Virus record (IMG/VR): IMGVR_UViG_3300050821_007466
Span: 1-41,220 of that record
Source of the DNA: a virus
Length of the DNA stretch: 41,220 nt
Reading direction: 5' to 3' (one strand)
Within the stretch, counting starts at the first letter, position 1. Each line of letters begins with the position of its first letter. The translations under genes were made by a program, and so were the position numbers. Below, one piece after another: positions 6,159 to 14,275 of this stretch. The notes beneath the pieces are model-generated. The model worked only from the letters and a program-made list of their open reading frames with translations, was not told where the DNA came from and searched no databases.

Positions 6159-6353
6159 TTACACCTCCACCCATTCACCATTTTTCTTTTCGACATGTAC
6201 TAATGTTGCAAATTGCTCCTCTACCGTATTTTCTTCCGTGTCCCACTCATCAGCTTCTAAAGCCCAATACTGTGCAAGGTCTACAGTGCCTGTATGTGGA
6301 TTCATAAGCATGTCATCATTTTTGTATCCGAAATGTTTTGCTGTGTATTTCAT
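6159..6353 (-). CDS. Hypothetical acidic protein (64 aa)
   Basis: The ATG has an AAGGAT site. The protein is acidic and rich in aromatics (WALEADEWDTEENTVEE). Phages often encode small acidic DNA mimics or host-inhibitor proteins of this size, but no family is recognised. Confidence 0.65.
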   Translation of the reverse strand: MKYTAKHFGYKNDDMLMNPHTGTVDLAQYWALEADEWDTEENTVEEQFATLVHVEKKNGEWVEV

Positions 6354-6384
6354 AGTGTTTATCCTTACTTTGGTTGGTTTTGTG

Positions 6385-6636
6385 TTATTTACGGTCCGTT
6401 AATGATTTAAATGCATGGTATCTCTCCTCTTCTCCTTCAAACTCATCTTCTAAAAAATCATATGCTTGGTATATGTCTGCGCTATGATCTATGTCATCTG
6501 TAGCAGCTATCACGTCTAAAAGATATTTGTACGCTTCAGAAACCAATGTTATTTCATAGTACCCGTCATCTTGGGCAGAATTTTCCTTTGGCTCGTATCC
6601 CGATATCAGACTTACTAGTTTTTGTGTGTTATTCAT
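6385..6636 (-). CDS. Hypothetical acidic protein (83 aa)
   Basis: It is the first gene of the minus operon, with AGGAG five bases before ATG. The sequence is acidic, especially in its C-terminal half (YDFLEDEFEGEEERYHAF). It follows the structured leader at 6637-6729. No family recognised. Confidence 0.65.
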   Translation of the reverse strand: MNNTQKLVSLISGYEPKENSAQDDGYYEITLVSEAYKYLLDVIAATDDIDHSADIYQAYDFLEDEFEGEEERYHAFKSLTDRK

Positions 6637-6729
6637 AATACTCCTATTTTTCTTACGTTTTGTGTTTCATATGAACCGCTACAAGCTGCTGAGTTTGGTG
6701 GCTCAGTCACCAGCGAGCTTGCTCATATG
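6637..6729 (-). promoter_or_regulatory. Structured 5' leader with candidate H-type pseudoknot
   Basis: Read on the minus strand, an outer stem pairs CATATGA (6723-6729) with TCATATG (6667-6673). Inside it, CAAGCT pairs with AGCTTG. A compact core has TGGTG (6708-6712) pairing CACCA (6696-6700), while CTGAG in its loop (6702-6706) pairs CTCAG (6689-6693). That interleaving is an H-type pseudoknot. The leader ends at the ribosome site of the gene at 6636. It does not match a riboswitch I can name. Confidence 0.45.
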
Positions 6730-6735
6730 TATAAC

Positions 6736-6764
6736 AATATAGCATGATAGCAATTTACACACAA
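6736..6764 (-). promoter_or_regulatory. Minus-strand promoter for the 6636-5857 operon
   Basis: On the minus strand TTGTGT (6759-6764) and TATATT (6736-6741) are separated by 17 bp. The predicted start near 6729 places the structured leader at the 5' end of the transcript. Confidence 0.5.
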
Positions 6765-6805
6765 GCTTTTTTTCTAGACTTTTTATTCAAAAAAAGTTTG
6801 TGTGT
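6757..6805. repeat. 17-bp inverted repeat between divergent genes
   Basis: ACACACAAGCTTTTTTT (6757-6773) and AAAAAAAGTTTGTGTGT (6789-6805) are inverted copies with one mismatch around a 15-nt spacer. The left arm overlaps the minus promoter's -35 box. It could be an operator for a dimeric regulator or a bidirectional transcription barrier, since each strand ends in T-rich sequence. Confidence 0.6.
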
Positions 6806-6899
6806 TTTCTTGTTGTCAATATATCTTGTAAACAAAAAATTAAAATAATTCTTTTATGATATAGATAATAATGCGGTCACTTAACCCGCTAAGGTCAAT

Positions 6900-7583
6900 A
6901 TGTGTAAAGATGATATGTATTATACTCCTTGTTGCCAACAAGGTCCTCAAGGCGTGCCCGGTCTTCAAGGCCCTCAAGGAATTCAAGGCGTTCCTGGCCC
7001 TCAAGGTGTTTCTGGCCTTCCAGGAATGCAAGGCTCACAAGGAATGCAAGGCCCTCAAGGTCCCGCTGGAAAAGATTGCGATTGTACAAACTCTTCTCTT
7101 CCTTACGGAAATGTCTATGCAACTGTCGCACAAGTAATTCAAGCTTATAATGTGCCTGCTGTTGCCGATACCGTCCTTTTCAGCTCTCAAAATGCGATCT
7201 CTTCTCCTCTGGATTTTGATTTATCTCAAATGAATGTCACAGGAGACGTTAAATTTCTGAAACATGGTATTTATCATATGGCTTGGCAACTTCAAGCTCG
7301 TATTACTCCTCCTATTCCTTCGCCTGTTCCTTCTTGGTCTTTCGGCTTCTGGCTTGATGGCGTTTTAGTCCCAGGCTCTATCTATAGTGGGTTTACTCAA
7401 GCCCCTGGTGATGATGCTTGTCATTCAACTGGTGATGTCATCATTGAAGTGAAAGCAAACCAACTCTTAAGACTCAGAAACACTTCTGTATCTTCAGTCA
7501 ATCTTAATCCTAACGTGACCGGCTCAGTATTCCCCATTACTATCGCCAGCATCAATATCGAATGCCTTAAATCTCTTCCATAA
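6900..7583 (+). CDS. Collagen-like fibre protein with globular C-terminal domain
   Basis: Residues about 15-59 are fifteen Gly-X-Y triplets rich in P and Q ([12 protein letters not shown]...), which would form a collagen-type triple helix. A Cys-bearing linker (DCDC) and a beta-rich domain of about 160 residues follow, resembling the trimeric C1q/BclA-type heads found after phage collagen repeats. The N terminus has CKDD and CC cysteines. It is likely a virion-surface fibre or host-contact protein. A TAAGG site precedes ATG 6900, and a terminator follows directly, so it is a separate unit. Confidence 0.8.
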   Translation: MCKDDMYYTPCCQQGPQGVPGLQGPQGIQGVPGPQGVSGLPGMQGSQGMQGPQGPAGKDCDCTNSSLPYGNVYATVAQVIQAYNVPAVADTVLFSSQNAISSPLDFDLSQMNVTGDVKFLKHGIYHMAWQLQARITPPIPSPVPSWSFGFWLDGVLVPGSIYSGFTQAPGDDACHSTGDVIIEVKANQLLRLRNTSVSSVNLNPNVTGSVFPITIASINIECLKSLP

Positions 7584-7590
7584 TCTTAAC

Positions 7591-7620
7591 AACGCCTCGT
7601 ATGTGGGGCGTTTTTTCTTT
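7591..7620 (+). terminator. Rho-independent terminator after the collagen-like gene
   Basis: AACGCC (7591-7596) pairs with GGCGTT (7607-7612), followed by a run of T interrupted by C. Confidence 0.8.
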
Positions 7621-7652
7621 CTTCTTATTCAAATAATTGTTATCAATAAGTC

Positions 7653-8120
7653 ATGAGTGAAAAACCCTTTGGACGTCCTAGAGAGCATAATAGAGAGCAA
7701 ATCGCTAAAGATCTTATAGAATGGGCCAAACAGCCAGATAGTATTAATTTTAACAAATTTTGCGCACTTTATCATACTCCATTTCCGGCTACTAAACTAC
7801 TTGAGTGGTCAAAAGAAGATGAAAACTTTCGTGTGGCGTATGATACTGCAAAAGCATTTTTAGGTTTTAGACGTGAAGAAAAATTGAGCAATGAAGAACT
7901 ACATGTTAAAGCTTACGATCTAAATGCAACTGTCTATGATCTAATTGCGAAAGCCGAAAAACAGGACAACGCGAAGTTTGAGGCAGCTATCAGGGCCGCA
8001 CAGGAGATAAAGACTGTATCAGAGGAAGACAAGATACGTCACGAGGCGCTAATGTCCTTACTCTTATCTATGCAATCGTCGGCACGAAAAAGCGCCGACA
8101 TCAAGACTAAAGCCGAATAA
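7653..8120 (+). CDS. Probable terminase small subunit
   Basis: The call rests mainly on position directly upstream of TerL and on size (155 aa). The N-terminal half (residues 1-75) looks like a helical DNA-binding domain (REQIAKDLIEWAKQ, then FNKFCALYHTPFPATKLLEWS). The remainder is helical with basic and acidic patches, as in the oligomerisation part of small terminases. These proteins form rings that recognise the packaging site. Its last 80 nt are antisense to a minus-strand gene. Confidence 0.65.
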   Translation: MSEKPFGRPREHNREQIAKDLIEWAKQPDSINFNKFCALYHTPFPATKLLEWSKEDENFRVAYDTAKAFLGFRREEKLSNEELHVKAYDLNATVYDLIAKAEKQDNAKFEAAIRAAQEIKTVSEEDKIRHEALMSLLLSMQSSARKSADIKTKAE

Positions 8121-8239
8121 AGATCATAATGTGTTATATAGCTCGTCATTGCCACCACGGGCAAAGCTTCGATGTTCTTAATCATCTCATTCAGCATGTC
8201 CAGAAGTTCTGATTTAGTGAATTTCTTTTGCTCTTCCAT
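8039..8239 (-). CDS. Minus-strand moron between TerS and TerL (66 aa)
   Basis: I choose ATG 8239 (MEEQKKFTKSELLDMLN) because AAAGGA precedes it at good spacing. The longer frame to 8275 lacks support. The protein is helical. Its 3' end overlaps the 3' end of the small terminase gene on the opposite strand. No family recognised. A promoter would have to lie within 8240-8300, overlapping the TerL start. Confidence 0.5.
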   Translation of the reverse strand: MEEQKKFTKSELLDMLNEMIKNIEALPVVAMTSYITHYDLYSALVLMSALFRADDCIDKSKDISAS

Positions 8240-8262
8240 AGTATTTCCTTTAACTTGAGAGT

Positions 8263-9552
8263 ATGCAAGAACCATTTAGTCCCAAGCAAGTAGAATTCAT
8301 CATAAACTCTACTAGACCTTGGAATCTTGCCCATGGCAGCGTATCAACAGGCAAAACAGTTTGCACAGCATTTCGCTTTATGCAGGCTGTAGATCAATGT
8401 CCCGACTCCGACATAGCAATGATTGGGAAGACCTCCACAACGCTTTACAACAACGTAATCAGCCTGATATTTGAGTCGCCCCAGCTTGCCACATTCCGGC
8501 CTTTCTGTACATGGATGCCAAGCACAAGGCACCTCAAGTACAAAGATAAGACGATAACGACTTATGGAGCCAAAGACGAAGGCTCTACACAACTCATACA
8601 AGGGCGAACGCTTTCTCTTGCATATTGTGACGAGATGACGTTATTTCCGCTGTCATTCATACATATGTTAGATTCAAGACTTAGAAAGGAGCACTCAATG
8701 TGCTTCGGAGCTATGAACCCATCATATCCCGGTCATATTATCAAGCAATGGATAGACAAAGGAGAATCCGGAGACCCGAACTACTATGGGTTGCACTTCA
8801 CCCTTCCAGATAACCCCTATCTCACCGAATCATACAAAAATCGTATCAAAAATTCACTCTCTGGGCTATTCTACAAGCGTAATTATCTAGGGCTATGGTG
8901 TCTAGCCGAAGGTGCAATTTTTGATTTCTTTGACCGTAATATACACATTGTTGACCGGCCTCCTGCTGCTGCTGAGTATTATATCGCTGGGATTGATTAC
9001 GGGACCAGCAACGCTTTTGCTTGCGTTCTTATTGGGGTTAGTTCTGGAAGGTATACGCAGTCTGGTAAAAGGCTTTGGGTCGAAAAAGAATACTACTGGG
9101 ACTCAAAACGAGAAGGACGACAGAAAGTAAACTCCGAATATGCTCGAGATGTAGCCGAATTCCTAGAACCCTACGGTGTAAAGCAGCTTTACATTGATCC
9201 AAGTGCAGCGGCTTTCAAAGCAGAGCTTAGACGCTTTGGCATGCATACTGTTGACGCTAACAATGACGTAGAAGATGGCATACAGATGATGACTTCAGAG
9301 ATGCAAAAGGGCAATCTCTACGTAATGAAATGCTGCCCAAATCTCATTCGTGAGATAGAAAGCTACGTTTGGGACACAAAAGCTGCTGAGAAAGGCTGGG
9401 ATGAGCCATTGAAGAAGAATGACCATGCCGTGGATGCGCTACGCTATTGTATCGCAAGCCACAAAGTGCCCGAATATCAGCCATACAAAGAGAGCCACAA
9501 CCCCGATCTGTATAGAAACGATCGATTTAATCCAATGAGCAGGAGATTTTGA
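8263..9552 (+). CDS. terL: Terminase large subunit (packaging ATPase-nuclease)
   Basis: TerL drives DNA into the prohead and cuts it at the end of packaging. Walker A is GSVSTGKT at residues 25-32, and Walker B is LAYCDEM at about 118-124. The RNase H-like nuclease has acidic residues in GIDYGTSN (about 243-250), YIDPSAAAFK and KNDHAVDALRY (about 385-395). The 429-residue length is usual for the family. The stop overlaps the next start (TTTTGATGG), so downstream genes are coupled. Confidence 0.95.
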   Translation: MQEPFSPKQVEFIINSTRPWNLAHGSVSTGKTVCTAFRFMQAVDQCPDSDIAMIGKTSTTLYNNVISLIFESPQLATFRPFCTWMPSTRHLKYKDKTITTYGAKDEGSTQLIQGRTLSLAYCDEMTLFPLSFIHMLDSRLRKEHSMCFGAMNPSYPGHIIKQWIDKGESGDPNYYGLHFTLPDNPYLTESYKNRIKNSLSGLFYKRNYLGLWCLAEGAIFDFFDRNIHIVDRPPAAAEYYIAGIDYGTSNAFACVLIGVSSGRYTQSGKRLWVEKEYYWDSKREGRQKVNSEYARDVAEFLEPYGVKQLYIDPSAAAFKAELRRFGMHTVDANNDVEDGIQMMTSEMQKGNLYVMKCCPNLIREIESYVWDTKAAEKGWDEPLKKNDHAVDALRYCIASHKVPEYQPYKESHNPDLYRNDRFNPMSRRF

Positions 9553-9761
9553 TGGAATGGATTAATATCGAAGATCGATTACCAGATATATTGAAGAATG
9601 ATGTGGGAATTCCTGTTTTAGTTTTTACTAAATGGGGAAGTATGCATGTAGCCGTTAATGGTCAGGATAAATTTACTTGGTACGATGCAGACGATGTAAC
9701 TCACTGGATGCCACTACCAAAACCACCAAGGAAAAATGATGCCCCGAAAAAAGAAAGATAA
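9552..9761 (+). CDS. DUF551 single-domain protein (69 aa)
   Basis: It starts MEWINIEDRLPD and ends THWMPLPKPP, both diagnostic of DUF551. AGGAG (9541-9545) sets ATG 9552. It is a paralogue of the two units in the gene at 2545. Its position between terminase and portal suggests a virion or packaging role here, but the domain's function is unknown. Confidence 0.8.
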   Translation: MEWINIEDRLPDILKNDVGIPVLVFTKWGSMHVAVNGQDKFTWYDADDVTHWMPLPKPPRKNDAPKKER

Positions 9762-10074
9762 CTCCGAAATGCTGCCCGTAATAACTCATAAACCAAGAGA
9801 ACAACACTTTGAAGAGATCACAACCTTTATACCTGTAAGGCAGATTGGCACGCCTCCACCAAAGTTTACGCTATCTAAAGGCGAATACAACCGCGATTAT
9901 GTTATCGCTCTTCTTAAGTCACTGCTAAATCAAATTCACGCTATGCGCTTCTCTCCTCAACATCTGCAACTCACGCTACAACATAGCATACAGAAGCTCC
10001 TTGCAGATATCGAGATGGAAAGCTATAGGGAATCAGGAATTAAACATGAACCGGAGTGTAAGTCTCGGTATTGA
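9736..10074 (+). CDS. Hypothetical late protein (112 aa)
   Basis: The start lies inside the end of the DUF551 gene, with AAGGAAA upstream. Starts at 9736 and 9739 are equally possible. The N terminus is basic (MPRKKKD) and the C-terminal half is helical. No family recognised. A late promoter follows directly. Confidence 0.65.
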   Translation: MMPRKKKDNSEMLPVITHKPREQHFEEITTFIPVRQIGTPPPKFTLSKGEYNRDYVIALLKSLLNQIHAMRFSPQHLQLTLQHSIQKLLADIEMESYRESGIKHEPECKSRY

Positions 10075-10099
10075 TATAATTAAAATTTTAATATACATT
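10071..10099 (+). promoter_or_regulatory. Late promoter for the portal operon
   Basis: TTGATA (10071-10076), a 17-bp spacer and TACATT (10094-10099). The spacer contains the palindrome TAAAATTTTA. It matches the spacer of the promoter at 20175 in 14 of 17 positions and shares its core with 14276. The predicted start near 10106 agrees with the portal start chosen at 10137. Confidence 0.5.
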
Positions 10100-10136
10100 G
10101 GCCTCAAATCAACATTTCCCTCGAAATGGAGGCTCT

Positions 10137-12248
10137 TTGTCGTTTTATTACCCACCTTGGAACAATGCGTTAGAACCTAACCAGGGAAATATTCGCCAGT
10201 GGTTAGATAATTTATACTCTAAATTTCAGCCAATCGAACAAAGTCGTTGGAACCAAAGCAACATTGATACACTTTTCTATGCAGGTTCACAAACGTTCGT
10301 CAATCGCTATTTCAATTTCTCTCCAACTACTTCTTATCAACAATATTACTTTAATCTCATACAACAGCCCGTAAACATGATTACAGGCTACGAAAGACAG
10401 CACCGTAAAAACTTCTCCTACGTCCCATGTGAAGGCGCAGACCCAGGCACTACAGATCAATACACGAAGTTGATAACGCATGTTGCTAATCGTGGATGTA
10501 TACACGAGCAGAAGAGCAAAGCCAAAGAGTTAGCAGCTGTGGCTGGAATGTGCCTTATGCAGCCCTATCTTGATTACACCGGAGATGACGCAGCACAAGG
10601 GGAATTAAAAGTAAAAATATGGGAATATAATGCATTTCTCGTCGATCCCTACTTCCGCAGTCCAGACATGTCTGATGCACAATTTGTCTGGTGTCAAGAG
10701 TATATTAGCAAGAAAGAGGCAGAATCTCGTTTTCCCGACAAACTGGAATCAATTGCGCCTATGGCAGGTACTCCGCAAAGATACGGAAGCTTCTATTTCC
10801 TCCCAGAAAATTACAATATGGCAAGAAATGACCTCATGGTGCTTTCGTATGTCTGGTATCGCTGGAAACGGAAAAAACGGCGTTTATATAGTCGTACTCG
10901 TAATCAATTTTTTGATTTTGCCGGTGATGAAGGCAATTTGGAAGCAATCTTATACAACATCCCCGACATGGAAGAGGTAACCGTTGAAACACCCACTTGG
11001 AAACTTGCCGTTGTCCTTAACGATCAGCTCATGTTTCAGGGGGATAATCCACTCGGCTTTGATAACTGTCCTTTTATACCCTATTTCTGGAACTATGAGC
11101 CCCACATCAACTATTATGATTTGCGTGTGCGGAGTCTTGTGCGCACTATGCGGGATCCTCAGTTTCTTTATAATTACAAGATTATTGTTAATAATGACAT
11201 TGCAGCAGCGACAATCAATGCGGGATGGAAGCGAAAAGTCGGAGCGGTAGCCAACGAAGACAATCTAAAGAAATCTGGCCAGGGCTGGGATGTACTCATC
11301 AATGATGGCTATGAGATGACAGACGTTGAGAAGATCATTCCAAGTGCTGTGCCCGAGTCCGATTTAGCTCTTGCTCAACAAATGGGAGATCTTATATGGG
11401 CAACTTCTGGTGTTAATATAGAGAATTGGGCAGGTCAACAAGATAAGCAGATCAGTAGTCTCACAATGCTTCTGAAACAGGCTGCTAATCTCATGGTATT
11501 GCAGAAATATTATGATCAGTGGGACTTCTCGGACAAACTTTTAGGAGATAGATTATTGCAAGTGGCGCTTAACAATTGGAATGCTGAGAAAGTTAAGCTT
11601 TATATAGGCGAAGAGCCTTCTCCGTATTTCTATAGCAAGATTTTCAGCAAGTTTCAGACCATAGTTGAAGAGAGTGACCTAACCCCAACTCAGCAGAACT
11701 TGCAAGCGCAACAGATGATGGACATGAATCAAGCTTTTGGCCGTGAAGTTTTCCCTCCATCGATGATCATTCCTAAGCTTAATGTCACTGGCAAAGGGGA
11801 GATTATTCCGTATTTACAACAGCAAGAGCAACAAATGCAGGCTGCTCAGTCTGAGGAAATGAACCTTAAGCATACAGTCGAGGAGATGAAGCTTAAAGAG
11901 CTCATGGCTAAGATCCATAATCAGCTTTCTCAAGCACGCGAGCGTGATTCTAGAAGTGCATCCAATGTAGGGTTATTTGAAGAGCGGGTTAGCGAAATAT
12001 CTAAGAATCATGCATTGGCCACAAAAGAAAAAATGGAAGCATTAACAAAACTTTTAGAGGCAATACAGAAGTTTGGCGAAGTGGAGACCTTCTTACAGGC
12101 TAATAATCTTCAATCCATCAAGTATGACGAGGAGGAGATCGAAAAAGAATCTCGTGCTAGTATAGAGAAAAACGAAGCATCAAAAAGATTTATTGAACAA
12201 ATAATGGGAAGTCAACAACAATCGGGCCAAATGGCTCAAATGAGGTAA
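10137..12248 (+). CDS. Portal protein, P22-like
   Basis: The portal is the dodecameric ring at the head vertex through which DNA passes. The sequence has the features of the P22-type podovirus portal: a large size (about 703 aa), the early pair FNLIQQPVNMITGYERQ, KELAAVAGMCLMQPYLDY, and a long helical Gln- and Glu-rich barrel region at the C terminus (about 590-700). I choose TTG 10137 because GGAGG (10128-10132) lies four bases before it. The longer frame from TTG 10098 starts inside a promoter and has no ribosome site. No ATG start exists near the N terminus. Confidence 0.85.
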   Translation: MSFYYPPWNNALEPNQGNIRQWLDNLYSKFQPIEQSRWNQSNIDTLFYAGSQTFVNRYFNFSPTTSYQQYYFNLIQQPVNMITGYERQHRKNFSYVPCEGADPGTTDQYTKLITHVANRGCIHEQKSKAKELAAVAGMCLMQPYLDYTGDDAAQGELKVKIWEYNAFLVDPYFRSPDMSDAQFVWCQEYISKKEAESRFPDKLESIAPMAGTPQRYGSFYFLPENYNMARNDLMVLSYVWYRWKRKKRRLYSRTRNQFFDFAGDEGNLEAILYNIPDMEEVTVETPTWKLAVVLNDQLMFQGDNPLGFDNCPFIPYFWNYEPHINYYDLRVRSLVRTMRDPQFLYNYKIIVNNDIAAATINAGWKRKVGAVANEDNLKKSGQGWDVLINDGYEMTDVEKIIPSAVPESDLALAQQMGDLIWATSGVNIENWAGQQDKQISSLTMLLKQAANLMVLQKYYDQWDFSDKLLGDRLLQVALNNWNAEKVKLYIGEEPSPYFYSKIFSKFQTIVEESDLTPTQQNLQAQQMMDMNQAFGREVFPPSMIIPKLNVTGKGEIIPYLQQQEQQMQAAQSEEMNLKHTVEEMKLKELMAKIHNQLSQARERDSRSASNVGLFEERVSEISKNHALATKEKMEALTKLLEAIQKFGEVETFLQANNLQSIKYDEEEIEKESRASIEKNEASKRFIEQIMGSQQQSGQMAQMR

Positions 12249-12251
12249 TAT

Positions 12252-12515
12252 ATGAAGCAACATGATGATAGCTCTAAAGGGAGCTTTAAGTCTGGTGGGC
12301 AAAGGATAGATAATCATTCCTTCTGGGCAGGTGGCAAAGGGAGTGCGTCCGTATTTCCTGATGGTCCGCATAAAGTGAAAATGGAAAGTTCAGCAGAAGG
12401 TGCTGGATCTGTTCCAAAATATATTGATACCACTGAAGATATCAGGAAAAGCCAAGTTGATGCAGGTAAGAAAATCAAGGGGCATCAAGGCAAGCTTCCT
12501 GAGTACAGGAATTAA
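12252..12515 (+). CDS. Hypothetical Gly/Ser/Lys-rich late protein (87 aa)
   Basis: It begins 3 nt after the portal stop, with GAGGTAATAT upstream. It is polar, glycine- and lysine-rich and probably poorly ordered. Its place between portal and coat suggests a minor virion protein. The 122 nt after it contain an open frame without a start (see findings). Confidence 0.65.
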   Translation: MKQHDDSSKGSFKSGGQRIDNHSFWAGGKGSASVFPDGPHKVKMESSAEGAGSVPKYIDTTEDIRKSQVDAGKKIKGHQGKLPEYRN

Positions 12516-12637
12516 TTGATCTGCCAGGTGTAGAAACAATTTGTGGTGCGTATAAAAAGCGTTATCCTCTTTCAATTTTTAATGATAGGTTTCGGGGTGA
12601 CTAGTCGTGTTTGGAACCCCTGTTAAATCGAGGTTTT

Positions 12638-12964
12638 ATGAAAAGTACAAAGACCGTTGAGAGCTATAAAAATACCGCTGCTCAAAAAAATAGGACTACT
12701 GAGAAATCTGGCAAGTCCAAGTTTGCAGATCCTATCGCAATTAAAGAGCAGAATCCTAAAGATAAGCCCGTTGACGGGGTAGGGATTCAGTGGGATTATA
12801 GATGCCCTCAGTATGATCAAAGATCTAGCAATTTTGTAAACGCTGGAACTCATTATGGTGTTGGACATAGACAACCTGTTGGGCATCCTGGAAATCCTAA
12901 ACGTGTGGTTGATGTGCTTCCGCAAACTAGGCATAATACTTTGCAAGACGATGATTTAGGGTAA
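12638..12964 (+). CDS. Hypothetical late protein (108 aa)
   Basis: ATG 12638 follows a GAGG site; the in-frame TTG 12611 is rejected. The N-terminal 50 residues are basic and polar, and the C-terminal part is rich in Gly, His and Pro (HYGVGHRQPVGHPGNP). No family recognised. It is probably a minor structural protein. Confidence 0.65.
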   Translation: MKSTKTVESYKNTAAQKNRTTEKSGKSKFADPIAIKEQNPKDKPVDGVGIQWDYRCPQYDQRSSNFVNAGTHYGVGHRQPVGHPGNPKRVVDVLPQTRHNTLQDDDLG

Positions 12965-12966
12965 GA

Positions 12967-13182
12967 ATGGCTCAAGCTCAACAAGCTGGACAACCGAATA
13001 GACAGCAGCCTAAGGGATATAAAAGAGAGCGCTTTGCTCATACCGCTAATACCAAATACGGCATGGGAGATAACTACGGCACTGGTATTAAAGCCAAATT
13101 AGGCCGTATGCGTGACGATTCTATGGGGATGATGGCGGTGACTCCGAAGAAGCTGAAGAAGCCCCCTCGTTCTCTTGCTTAA
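12967..13182 (+). CDS. Hypothetical basic late protein (71 aa)
   Basis: It is separated by 2 nt from the gene before. The N terminus is Gln-rich, the centre Gly- and Tyr-rich and the C terminus basic. Its last 62 nt are antisense to the minus-strand gene at 13121. Confidence 0.6.
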   Translation: MAQAQQAGQPNRQQPKGYKRERFAHTANTKYGMGDNYGTGIKAKLGRMRDDSMGMMAVTPKKLKKPPRSLA

Positions 13183-13399
13183 CTTTCCATCCTAGATCAA
13201 GACAGCATCCATAACTATATAATCCTTTCCCAGTCCATTTTTCTAGAGTCGCCCAAGCTTGTTTAGGCGATTTTATCCACCCGTTTTTAATCATTTCATC
13301 GATTACATCTCTGGGAAATCTATGAAATGGAGTATTCCATTTATGGTCATTTACATAGGAAATTTCATTCCACAGATGAGTTTCTAGTTCTTTCTTCAT
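13121..13399 (-). CDS. Hypothetical protein (92 aa), minus-strand island
   Basis: The sequence has a compact fold-like part (residues 1-70, with FHRFPRDVIDEMIKNGWI and WATLEKWTGKGLYSYG) and a Ser-, Glu- and Pro-rich tail. The tail is the part antisense to the plus-strand gene, so that portion may be constrained by overlap. No family recognised. Confidence 0.55.
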   Translation of the reverse strand: MKKELETHLWNEISYVNDHKWNTPFHRFPRDVIDEMIKNGWIKSPKQAWATLEKWTGKGLYSYGCCLDLGWKVKQENEGASSASSESPPSSP

Positions 13400-13421
13400 A
13401 AAATAGAATCGTTAATTTCCA

Positions 13422-13805
13422 TCAAGTTTCCCTGTCTTTTTGCCTAACTTCAAAATCGAATTGTTCTTCTAGCAACATTATAGCCTCTAATTTCTTGATT
13501 TGCATCTCATAAAACTTCTCTTTGTCCACATACTCACTATTCACCTCTGCAATGGCGGCTTCGATCTTCTTTTTCTTCTCTTCCTGTAAATAGGATTGAA
13601 ATAGATATAAAGATTGTAGGTATTGCTTTCTTGGTCTGAAGTCCGGAAGGTCAATAGGTTCTACCCAATCTGTTCTTTCAAAGGCTTCGTTGAATTCGTT
13701 TAGAGATTGGTTAACTTTAAACTCTCTTTGAGCTTCATTTGAAATTAGTCGCTGGTCGTTACGTGGATTGAATGGGGTGCATGGCCCCTCTGGTGGTTTC
13801 TTCAT
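13422..13805 (-). CDS. Hypothetical coiled-coil protein (127 aa)
   Basis: ATG 13805 is preferred over the TTG at 13808. Residues about 45-125 are strongly helical and charged (LQEEKKKKIEAAIAEVN and KKLEAIMLLEEQ). It overlaps the upstream minus gene by 47 nt in another frame. No family recognised. Confidence 0.6.
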   Translation of the reverse strand: MKKPPEGPCTPFNPRNDQRLISNEAQREFKVNQSLNEFNEAFERTDWVEPIDLPDFRPRKQYLQSLYLFQSYLQEEKKKKIEAAIAEVNSEYVDKEKFYEMQIKKLEAIMLLEEQFDFEVRQKDRET

Positions 13806-14271
13806 CAATTTCTGTTGCTACTTTTGTATAGATGTTTCTAACTGCCTCATCGCTTAAATCATCAGGGCAAGGAGCAGCCAAGCGGCTCACATTATGCCTA
13901 AACTCGTGAATACTCCATATCACAAATTCATGTTCGGTGACGTTTCCCTTTTCATATTGTGACCACATTTCATGAGGTGGAAGTAACCAGCATATTTCCA
14001 TTTGATCGGTTTTAGAAATAGCTCTAAAGCAATACGAGTTAGTCTGTGGTCTAGGTCTCGTAAGTCTCGGTTGCCATACCATACGCTTTGAAACGCCATC
14101 GTCGGCAGTTCTAGGATGCGCAAATAAGTAAACATAAGGAGAATATTGCTGCAGTCCCAATGATAAACGGTTTTTCTTTAAGCAGTCTTCAGCTCCTTGG
14201 GCAATATTTATTGCTTGATCTTGCTTAAAATGTAATAGACGGTCGTGGGTTTCTAATCGGTTAATCTTCAT
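13759..14271 (-). CDS. Hypothetical protein (170 aa), first gene of the minus-strand island
   Basis: It is a well-composed globular sequence with aromatics (YSPYVYLFAHPRT, MEICWLLPPHEMWSQYEKG and FVIWSIHEFRHN). The two histidines in HEFRHN could bind a metal, but no enzyme family is evident. Its promoter probably overlaps the plus-strand scaffold promoter at 14276-14308. Confidence 0.65.
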   Translation of the reverse strand: MKINRLETHDRLLHFKQDQAINIAQGAEDCLKKNRLSLGLQQYSPYVYLFAHPRTADDGVSKRMVWQPRLTRPRPQTNSYCFRAISKTDQMEICWLLPPHEMWSQYEKGNVTEHEFVIWSIHEFRHNVSRLAAPCPDDLSDEAVRNIYTKVATEIDEETTRGAMHPIQST

Positions 14272-14275
14272 TTGG

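Noticed and set aside
5883-6203. Plus-strand frames over 5994-6203
   Set aside because: The minus strand carries three small genes here with good ribosome sites and an RHH domain; the plus frame is its shadow.
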